A program made the position numbers and the translations under genes. A stretch of 6,183 nucleotides of DNA from Acidobacteriota bacterium (lineage in GTDB: Bacteria > Acidobacteriota > Thermoanaerobaculia > Multivoradales > UBA5704). Positions within the stretch are counted from its first letter, which is position 1. Every line of letters starts with the position of its first letter. The notes under the pieces are model-generated. The model was not told the DNA's origin, ran no database searches, and saw only the letters and a list, made by a program, of their open reading frames with translations. Of the stretch, positions 1 through 6,183 are shown piece by piece. The DNA lies in the NCBI GenBank assembly GCA_003223675.1, contig QHVW01000109.1, positions 1,149 to 7,331 on the forward strand, read 5' to 3'.

Positions 1-1149
<1,149 letters not shown>

Positions 1150-1179
1150 CGTGGGCTCAGATCCTTCTCCACGATGTTA

Positions 1180-1776
1180 TCAGAATCGGGTATCGGTGGA
1201 AGCCTCTCCCCGCAGCTCCTCCCGGACCTTCCGGTGGCTGTAGAGGTAGATGTAGTGGAGCCCGGAGGCGACGGTGAGGCCGGCCACCAGATAGAGGGTG
1301 GTCTCGGCCGCCAGCTCGATCGACCGGAGGTCCGGGAAGGACCCCGCGACGAGGACCAGCGCCACGGCCGCCACCTGGAGGATGGTGTTGACCTTGCTCA
1401 GGACCGACGGCGGGAACTTCCGGATCCCCGCCGCCAGGTAGAGCACCAGGGCCACGGCGACGATCAGCACGTCGCGGGCGATCACCAGAATGGTGATCCA
1501 GGCCGGGATCAGGGTGCCGTGGTTGAGGCTGGGGATCGACAGCATCACGTAGGCGGTGGTCAGCAGGAGCTTGTCGGCCATCGGATCGAGATAGGCGCCG
1601 AGCGGCGACTGCTGATGCCAGAAGCGGGCGATGAAGCCGTCCAGGGCGTCGGTCACCCCCGCCACCACGAAGACCAGCAGCGCCTTGCGGAGATCCCCGT
1701 TCATCACCAGGATGACGAACAGGGGGATCAGCCCCATACGGAAGAGGGAGAGGAGGTTCGGGATCGTGAAGGTCAT
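1180..1776 (-). CDS. pgsA: CDP-diacylglycerol--glycerol-3-phosphate 3-phosphatidyltransferase
   Basis: Integral membrane enzyme of 198 residues that transfers a phosphatidyl group from CDP-diacylglycerol to glycerol-3-phosphate, the committed step to phosphatidylglycerol and cardiolipin. The CDP-alcohol phosphotransferase signature is perfect: D43-x2-D46-G47-x2-A50-R51-x8-G60-x3-D64-x3-D68 (DALDGFIAR ... GAYLDPMADK). The N-terminus TIPNLLSLFRMGLIP is typical of PgsA rather than phosphatidylserine or cardiolipin synthases of the same superfamily. Hydrophobic segments lie roughly at residues 15-26, 31-42, 70-82, 88-115, 130-146 and 160-180, and the tail is charged. Length matches the family. 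The ATG overlaps the stop of the upstream lipoprotein gene by 4 nt (ATGA), and no strong Shine-Dalgarno is visible, so translational coupling is likely. Another CDP-alcohol transferase specificity is possible but less likely. Confidence 0.93.
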   Translation of the reverse strand: MTFTIPNLLSLFRMGLIPLFVILVMNGDLRKALLVFVVAGVTDALDGFIARFWHQQSPLGAYLDPMADKLLLTTAYVMLSIPSLNHGTLIPAWITILVIARDVLIVAVALVLYLAAGIRKFPPSVLSKVNTILQVAAVALVLVAGSFPDLRSIELAAETTLYLVAGLTVASGLHYIYLYSHRKVREELRGEASTDTRF

Positions 1777-3173
1777 GAGCCGCCCAGGAGCTTGAGGCTG
1801 CGGCGGAGGATCTCCACCCCCCCGGCGCCGGAGAGCGGCGACGCCGCCTCGCAGTCCTCACCGGAGCCGACCAGTCCGCAGGCCAGGGAGACGTCGCAGA
1901 TGTCCCCTCCTTCCGGGTTCTGGTTGGCGCAGGCGGCCGCGCCGAAGCGGGCCAGCGTGCGCACGACCACCCGCAGGGCCTGGCCGCGCCGCAGGGTCGA
2001 GCCCGGGTAGAAGCGGTGCTGCGTGGAGTCGACGTCCATCAGGCCGAGGTTCACCACGCGGACGATCTCCTCCCGATGGGGGTTGTCGAGCACGTCGGTG
2101 GCGATGCGCCCGGCCGTGGGGAGGCTGTTGCGCACCTGCGGCACCAGCCAGTAGAGGAGGATGGCGAGGTCCCCCCGGTTGAGCTCCGGCTTGGCGGCGA
2201 TCTCCTGAATGTCGCGGGGGAGCTGCGAGAGGCGCCAGCGGAACTTGGCGGATTCGAGCTTCCGGGCCATGGCCGGATCTTGTGGGTTGCGGGCGGCGAG
2301 GTCCTGGACGATCTTCAGCCCGGCGCTCGGGTCCCCCACCTCCAGCTCGAGCTCGGCGCGGCGCTCGAGCAGCGTCCGGTCCCCGGGGCTGCGGGCGGCG
2401 ATCTCCTGGACCGCGGCCAGCTCGGCGGCGCGGTCGCCGCGCGCCAGGGCCACCTTGCGGGCCGCCTCCAGGGTGATGGTCTCCGACGGCCCCCAGCTCT
2501 GGAGCAGGGAGAGCTGCTTCTGGGCCTCGTCGACCTTCTGGGCGCGCAGGGACTCGTCCAGCCGGTGGGAGACGATCTCCATGGCGCGGGGGTGGAGCTC
2601 GCCGGCCCGCTTCAGGGCGAGAGAGCTGCGCGCGGCCACGGCGCGGTAGGCCGAATAGGCCAGGGCCACATCGCCCAGACGCTCGGCGGCGCGGCCGATC
2701 AGCATCTGGCTCGCCGTGTAGGTGGGCAGCGCGTCGCCCACCGGCAGCAGGCGCGTGACCACGTGCGTATTCTCGCCGGCCGCGAAGTCGACCTGGGCCG
2801 CCAGAACCTGGGCGGGCAGGAAGCCCGGGCTCGCGTCGAGCATTTCTGCCGAAGCCCGGATAGCCTCAGCGGTATCGCCGGTATCGACGAGGTCGTGCCA
2901 GACCCCCTCCAGCCGGTTGCGGAGCTGGGCGTCGGCCTCCCGTGTATACCCCTCCATGGGGTCGAGCACGTAGGGCCGGTCTGCCGCGTCCAGGGCAAGG
3001 GGCTCCGGAGCCTGTGGGACAGGCTGGCGGACGGGCGGTGGAGGCGGGGCCGAAGTACAGGCGAGGGCCGCCGCCATCAGGACGCCGAGGACCGCGGCCG
3101 CGGCGATCCGGCGCCCCGGGCGGCGCCGGACCTCAGGGTGCGGGAGGCGCCGCGGAAATGGTGGCGATGGCAT
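1773..3173 (-). CDS. Putative lipoprotein with TPR-like helices and a C-terminal SLH-like domain
   Basis: Protein of 466 residues without a family name I can assign. The N-terminus is Arg-rich, then a hydrophobic stretch (23-38) runs into ALAC with Cys39. This is a lipobox-like site (Ala rather than Leu at -3), followed by a Pro-rich linker (41-57). Residues about 80-310 are Ala/Leu/Glu-rich helices reading as degenerate TPR repeats, for example 94-130, 155-185 and 231-300. Residues about 330-410 (LNRGDLAILLYWLV, then VNLGLMDVDSTQHRFYPGSTLRRGQALRVV in two parts) have the look of an S-layer homology domain. The tail has four Cys (415, 426, 432, 441). It probably sits in the envelope, perhaps in complex assembly or cell-wall attachment; that is inference. 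It overlaps the 3' end of hfq by 41 nt. The ATG at 3173 is preferred because the next Met (34) would destroy the signal peptide and I see no better start. Confidence 0.75.
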   Translation of the reverse strand: MPSPPFPRRLPHPEVRRRPGRRIAAAAVLGVLMAAALACTSAPPPPPVRQPVPQAPEPLALDAADRPYVLDPMEGYTREADAQLRNRLEGVWHDLVDTGDTAEAIRASAEMLDASPGFLPAQVLAAQVDFAAGENTHVVTRLLPVGDALPTYTASQMLIGRAAERLGDVALAYSAYRAVAARSSLALKRAGELHPRAMEIVSHRLDESLRAQKVDEAQKQLSLLQSWGPSETITLEAARKVALARGDRAAELAAVQEIAARSPGDRTLLERRAELELEVGDPSAGLKIVQDLAARNPQDPAMARKLESAKFRWRLSQLPRDIQEIAAKPELNRGDLAILLYWLVPQVRNSLPTAGRIATDVLDNPHREEIVRVVNLGLMDVDSTQHRFYPGSTLRRGQALRVVVRTLARFGAAACANQNPEGGDICDVSLACGLVGSGEDCEAASPLSGAGGVEILRRSLKLLGGS

Positions 3174-3348
3174 GCTTGTAGATGAGGATTTCCTTACCTT
3201 CGCTCTCGAGAACCACGGCGAAACGGTCGAACCTCTTCAGACGCCCGAGCAGGTGACGCCCCGTGACGAGCTCGAGATACATCGTCTGCCCTTCCTTGAG
3301 GCTCTGGAAGAGATAACCATCCTGAATGTTGATGTTGTGCTTAGCCAT
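3133..3348 (-). CDS. hfq: RNA chaperone Hfq (Sm-like)
   Basis: Protein of 71 residues in the Sm/LSm fold family; forms hexameric rings that bind sRNAs and mRNAs. Sm1-type elements are seen at NIQDGYL (7-13, with Gln9 and Asp10) and RFDRFAVVLE (39-48). The Hfq-diagnostic Sm2 motif IYKHAI is at 56-61, with Lys58 and His59 of the proximal RNA face. The start at 3348 is chosen because GGGAGGG lies 4 nt upstream and MAKHNINIQD matches family N-termini; an in-frame ATG at 3378 would add ten unrelated residues. The start overlaps the miaA stop by 8 nt (ATGGCTAA), the classical miaA-hfq arrangement. Unusual points: the rim segment reads LKEGQ where E. coli has RRER, distal-face positions differ, and the C-terminal tail after the Sm core is only a few residues (SAAPPAP). 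Confidence 0.95.
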   Translation of the reverse strand: MAKHNINIQDGYLFQSLKEGQTMYLELVTGRHLLGRLKRFDRFAVVLESEGKEILIYKHAIATISAAPPAP

Positions 3349-4279
3349 ACGCCCTCCCGAGACCCCTGTGCTTGGCATGTTCTAGTACCCCCGGAATCTG
3401 CCGTTTTAGTTCCTGGGCCGAGAACCAGGTGACATCCGGCTCTTTCCGAAACCAGGTCTCCTGACGCTTGGCGAACCGTCGAGTCTCTTTGACGATCTCG
3501 GCGACCGCCTGCTCGAGAGACCCATCCCCCTCAAGGTGACGGACGAGCTGACGATACCCTATAGCCTGAAATGCCGGAAGCCGGGGGGACAAACCTAGCC
3601 GGAGGAGCTCTCCGACCTCCTCCAGCCACCCCGCATCCAACATCCGGGCCACACGGCCTGCGATTCGATCGTATAAGATGGCACGCGGAAGCGTCAATCC
3701 AACGCGGACAGCCGCAATGGCTTGAGTCCCAAAGGGTTGCTCGGAAATCCAGGCGGAGAGCGGCCGGCCCGTGACCCGCGCGACTTCGAGGGCGCGCAGG
3801 ATTCGTTGCGTGTCTCCGGCCGAAAGCCGCGCCGCCGTTGGCGGATCGAGCCGGGCGAGCTCCTCCCGCAGGCTCGCCAGCCCTTCGGCCGCCAGCCGCT
3901 CGCGCAGCTCCTGACGCACCCCCGGGTCGCCGGGAGGGATCGGGCTGATCCCGGCGAAGAGCGCCCGCAGGTAGAGCCCGCTCCCCCCCACCACGACCGG
4001 CATCCTCCCCCGTCCCTGGATGTCCGTGATCACCTCTTGGGCCCGGCGGGCGAAGTCCCCCGCCGAGTAGACCTCCTGAGGCTCCAGGATGTCGATCAGG
4101 TGATGCGGCACCCGCTCCCGGTCGGCGGGAGAAGGCTTCGCCGTGCCGATGTCGAGCCCCCGGTAGACCTGGAGGGCGTCGGCGTTGACGATCTCCCCCC
4201 CGAGCGCCTCGGCCAGAGCCATCCCCAGCTCGCTCTTGCCGGTGGCGGTGGGTCCGACGATGGCGAGGATGGGGGGCAT
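3341..4279 (-). CDS. miaA: tRNA dimethylallyltransferase
   Basis: Cytoplasmic enzyme of 312 residues that transfers a dimethylallyl group to N6 of A37 in tRNAs reading U-starting codons. The Walker A P-loop is GPTATGKS (residues 9-16). The substrate motif NADALQVYRGLDIGTAKP is at 32-49, and GGSGLYLRAL at about 98-107. RILRALEVARVTGRPLS and AFQAIGYRQL follow, with the C-terminal TRRFAKRQETWFR at about 266-278. Every family landmark is present and length is normal. One difference is Ala35 in DALQVY, where most homologues have Ser. The start is set at the Met directly before PILAIVGPT; the open frame runs 101 codons further upstream, but that stretch has no family similarity and is antisense to a convincing plus-strand gene. 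No strong Shine-Dalgarno precedes the ATG. It is the first gene of the leftward operon and its last 8 nt overlap hfq. Confidence 0.96.
   Translation of the reverse strand: MPPILAIVGPTATGKSELGMALAEALGGEIVNADALQVYRGLDIGTAKPSPADRERVPHHLIDILEPQEVYSAGDFARRAQEVITDIQGRGRMPVVVGGSGLYLRALFAGISPIPPGDPGVRQELRERLAAEGLASLREELARLDPPTAARLSAGDTQRILRALEVARVTGRPLSAWISEQPFGTQAIAAVRVGLTLPRAILYDRIAGRVARMLDAGWLEEVGELLRLGLSPRLPAFQAIGYRQLVRHLEGDGSLEQAVAEIVKETRRFAKRQETWFRKEPDVTWFSAQELKRQIPGVLEHAKHRGLGRAYG
3349..3360 (-). promoter_or_regulatory. Ribosome binding site deciding the hfq start
   Basis: The minus strand reads TCGGGAGGGCGT immediately before the ATG at 3348. GGGAGGG is an excellent Shine-Dalgarno core about 4 nt from the start. 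It lies inside the last codons of miaA, so hfq can be translated on its own initiation signal as well as by coupling. Confidence 0.75.
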
Positions 4280-4339
4280 GGTGGGGATAGGGTACCTCGC
4301 CGGGGGCACACCTGTGCTAACCTGAAGGTGGAGAAGGGT
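4280..4339. promoter_or_regulatory. Divergent 60-nt intergenic region with an interrupted palindrome
   Basis: This is the only upstream space for both miaA (leftward) and the plus-strand prodomain-like gene (rightward), so promoters for both should lie here or inside the neighbouring genes. A 5-2-5 palindrome, GCACA-CC-TGTGC, occupies 4306-4317 near the middle and could be a small operator. I found no convincing -35/-10 pair: TTAGCA on the minus strand and an extended -10-like TG-T-GCTAAC on the plus strand are weak matches only. Confidence 0.35.
4330..4338 (+). promoter_or_regulatory. Ribosome binding site for the prodomain-like gene
   Basis: GGAG at 4330-4333, within GGTGGAGAAGGG, lies 6 nt before the ATG at 4340. 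It marks that ATG as the start rather than the in-frame ATG at 4349 or anything in the long open frame further upstream, which runs antisense to miaA. Confidence 0.65.
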
Positions 4340-4834
4340 ATGGTATCCATGAGACATTCGCCCAGCAGCCATCTCTTCGTCGTCCACGCTCAGGATCAGA
4401 CTGCCGCTGCGCAGCGCCTCTCCGTGCTCGGGCGCGTCCAGCCGCTGGCAGGGGCTGGAGCCCTGCTCCTGACGTTGCCGGCGGCCGGCGATGCTCGATC
4501 GCTCTGGAGCCGGGCGCGGGAAGCCGTGGGCCCTGCTGGGACGGTGCAGCCGGTCCTCCTCGACGAAGATGGCGGCCCTCACTACCCTACAGGCGAGGTC
4601 TCAGTCCGCTTCCTGGAGGCTCCAGGCGAGGAAGAGCTGAGACGTTTCGCCGCCCGCCACGGTCTCCGACTGGTCCGCCGCAACGAATTCGTACCCCAAC
4701 AGGCGGTCTTCCAGCCGCTCGACAGCTCCGGAAGCTACCTGCCGGAGCTCGTCGAGAAACTAGAGGGGGAAAAAGGAACCCGAGCGGCGTGGGCCAACAC
4801 CCTGAGCCGATATCAGCGTGCCGCCGTGGCCTGA
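4340..4834 (+). CDS. Free-standing subtilase prodomain-like protein
   Basis: Protein of 164 residues with no named family that I can assign securely. Residues 86-158 match the prodomain of the protease encoded at 4852-6183. Landmarks in the same order and spacing are E-V-x-V-R-F (86-91), H-G (107-108), R-x-N-x-F-x-P (113-119), Q-x-V (121-123), QP (125-126), ELVE (136-139) and SRY (156-158). By hand, 10 of 34 residues are identical from Glu86 to Pro119 without gaps. It resembles the fervidolysin-like type of subtilase prodomain. The first half (11-75) alternates predicted strands and helices (HLFVVHA; GALLLTL) and may be a second small alpha/beta domain. There is no signal peptide, so it is probably cytoplasmic, and no protease domain follows: the stop falls right after the prodomain. 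It could inhibit, chaperone or regulate the convergent protease, or be a truncated duplicate. Confidence 0.8.
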   Translation: MVSMRHSPSSHLFVVHAQDQTAAAQRLSVLGRVQPLAGAGALLLTLPAAGDARSLWSRAREAVGPAGTVQPVLLDEDGGPHYPTGEVSVRFLEAPGEEELRRFAARHGLRLVRRNEFVPQQAVFQPLDSSGSYLPELVEKLEGEKGTRAAWANTLSRYQRAAVA

Positions 4835-4851
4835 TCTACTTCTTGGCCTTC

Positions 4852-6183
4852 TCAAAGGGCTCTGCCGGCATTCACCCGCCCAAAGCCAAGCTCGTCGCTG
4901 CGCCCATTGGCGTCGAATCCACCGCCGATCTTGTCTGCTGTAGCTTCGAGGAGGCTCTTCAGCTCCTCCCGGCTCAGGTCCGGGCTCATGGAAAGAACGA
5001 GCGCGCCGACCCCAGCCGCCATAGCTGTAGACGCTGACGTGCCGCCAAAGCTGTTGGTATGAAGGCCGTCCATTCCTCCCTGCCTGACGAACCCCAGGTT
5101 GAAGCCTCGATTGGAGATGGAAACGTCCGTGGTGAAGATCGCATGCATCCCGCCGCTCGAAGGCGCCACGATGGAGAGCTCGGGCCCGGCGTTCGAGTAG
5201 GCTGCCCGTTGCGCCTGATCTGTCGAGGCCCCGACGGCGATGACATAAGGATCCCGGGCAGGAAAGCAGATTCGGGCTCCAAGCGCATTGCCCGCAGCGC
5301 AGAATACCGCCACTCCCTTTCCTCCGCGGCTCCGGCCGGCGTCTTCCAGAGCGGCATGGATATCCAGGCTCACGCCGCTGGACCAGGAACACGAGAGGAT
5401 GTCAGCGTTCAAGGACGCGTAGCGGATGGCGTCCGCGACCCGCTCATCGGGAGCCAGACAGTCGGCGTGGAAGATCTTGACCGGCAGGATCCTGCATCCT
5501 GGAGCCACCCCCACGGACCCGCCGTTCAGCCCCCTGGCCGCGATGAGGCCGGCGCAGCAGGTGCCATGGATGTCGTTCCCATCCACCTGATCGAACGGAA
5601 ACTGGAACCTCTTCGGGCGGGGATTGAAGTGGTCCGGATCGGAGTCGGGCAGAAAAAAGTCCCGGCCGATCCGGTCCCTGGAGCCCGGATCGGGGTTCTT
5701 CCAGAGGCTCGCCTTGAGGTTCGGGTGGTCCACGTCCACGCCGTCGTCGAGGACGGCGACGACGATCTCCGGCTTGCCGGTCGTGATCTTCCAGGCCGCG
5801 GCGATGTCGAGATCCCTCAGATGCCACTCCTGGGGAAGAATGGAGGGAGCGGCCTGCCGTCGATACTGGGAGATGAAATTCGGCGTCGCCATCGCCACCT
5901 CGTCGAGCTCGATCAGCTCGTTCGAGATCTCGACCAGCTCCTCCCCCACGGATCTCCTACCGGGTTGATAGACGACGACCTGGTCGGGGATGAAGGCGTT
6001 CGTCCGGCGGACCACAAAACCGTGCTTCTTCAGGATGTCCCGCCGGTGCTTATCGGAGGCGCGAGGTTGGAACCGGATCACGAGCTCGCGATAGGCCACC
6101 CGTAACAGACCGCTCCCGGTCTCCTGGAACACCGTGGGAGGCGGACCTTGCCGCAGCCTCTGGAATCCTGGAAACATCTCCAG
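4852..6183 (-). CDS. S8 family subtilisin-like serine protease, 5' end probably outside the window
   Basis: Subtilase with an N-terminal prodomain. Counting from the ATG at 6177 (441 residues), the prodomain spans about 30-108 (ELVIRF, KKHGF, NAFIPDQVVVYQP, FISQYRR). The catalytic domain follows: Asp144 in AVLDDGVD, His204 in DIHGTCCAGL, oxyanion Asn297 in CAAGN and Ser381 in GGTSAS. The usual TPHVAG after the serine reads TAMAAG. The C-terminal GGGFDANGRSDELGFGRVNAG ends the subtilase fold, with no extra domain. Seven Cys (207, 208, 228, 240, 263, 293, 304) lie in the catalytic domain and none in the prodomain. The frame stays open to 6183 (LEMFPG), and the only ribosome-site-like bases touch the ATG directly. 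I therefore think translation starts upstream, and a signal peptide cannot be judged. It converges with the prodomain-like gene. Confidence 0.93.
   Translation of the reverse strand: MEMFPGFQRLRQGPPPTVFQETGSGLLRVAYRELVIRFQPRASDKHRRDILKKHGFVVRRTNAFIPDQVVVYQPGRRSVGEELVEISNELIELDEVAMATPNFISQYRRQAAPSILPQEWHLRDLDIAAAWKITTGKPEIVVAVLDDGVDVDHPNLKASLWKNPDPGSRDRIGRDFFLPDSDPDHFNPRPKRFQFPFDQVDGNDIHGTCCAGLIAARGLNGGSVGVAPGCRILPVKIFHADCLAPDERVADAIRYASLNADILSCSWSSGVSLDIHAALEDAGRSRGGKGVAVFCAAGNALGARICFPARDPYVIAVGASTDQAQRAAYSNAGPELSIVAPSSGGMHAIFTTDVSISNRGFNLGFVRQGGMDGLHTNSFGGTSASTAMAAGVGALVLSMSPDLSREELKSLLEATADKIGGGFDANGRSDELGFGRVNAGRAL

Noticed and set aside
1157..1861. Minus-strand frame with an Arg/Pro-rich translation overlapping pgsA
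   Set aside because: It is the out-of-frame shadow of pgsA, which carries a perfect CDP-alcohol phosphotransferase motif in its own frame.
3349..3378. Upstream in-frame ATG for hfq at 3378
   Set aside because: It would add MPSTGVSGGR, absent from Hfq proteins; the ATG at 3348 has an excellent Shine-Dalgarno.
3722..4339. Long upstream extension of the prodomain-like reading frame
   Set aside because: It is antisense to miaA and Arg/Pro/Gly-rich; the ribosome site at 4330-4333 and the protein similarity both support starting at 4340.
4280..4582. 101-codon N-terminal extension of miaA
   Set aside because: The extension has no MiaA similarity, the P-loop normally lies close to the N-terminus, and the stretch overlaps the better supported plus-strand prodomain-like gene.
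5059..6105. Plus-strand open frame opposite the protease
   Set aside because: It has no recognisable motif and is a mirror of a protease with a full catalytic set on the other strand.
6178..6183. GGAG directly before the ATG at 6177 as a ribosome binding site for the protease
   Set aside because: The spacing to the ATG is essentially zero, so it cannot work as a normal Shine-Dalgarno, and the frame is open further upstream.

Overview
The window is a gene-dense, high-GC bacterial chromosome segment. The organism is not identifiable for certain. The DnaE sequence, a miaA-hfq pair, and an S-layer-homology-like lipoprotein next to pgsA remind me of Acidobacteriota (Thermoanaerobaculia-like) or a related metagenomic lineage. 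That is recollection-based inference with low confidence.

Layout. From about 4279 down to 1, five minus-strand genes form one compact block: miaA (tRNA dimethylallyltransferase), hfq (Sm-like RNA chaperone), a TPR/SLH-like lipoprotein, pgsA (phosphatidylglycerophosphate synthase) and the 5' part of dnaE (DNA polymerase III alpha). Neighbours overlap by 8, 41 and 4 nt, and pgsA and dnaE are 30 nt apart, so the block is very probably one operon. Divergent from miaA, a plus-strand gene (4340-4834) encodes a 164-residue protein whose second half is homologous to a subtilase prodomain. Converging on it from the right, with only 17 nt between the stop codons, is a minus-strand S8 subtilisin-like protease (4852 to beyond 6183) carrying the same kind of prodomain and a complete catalytic set.

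How the genes relate. The miaA-to-dnaE block is housekeeping: tRNA modification, RNA chaperone, envelope lipoprotein, phospholipid synthesis and replication. The most interesting part is the protease pair. The small gene looks like a free-standing prodomain, so it could act in trans as an inhibitor, folding chaperone or immunity-type partner of the neighbouring protease. A degraded duplicate of the protease is the main alternative.

A second anomaly is in dnaE. The reading frame shifts at about position 777, exactly where a conserved PHP-domain segment seems to be missing. This suggests a small internal deletion or an assembly error in an otherwise well-conserved gene. All stretches longer than 60 nt are accounted for by genes, and I saw no RNA genes, mobile elements or CRISPR arrays.
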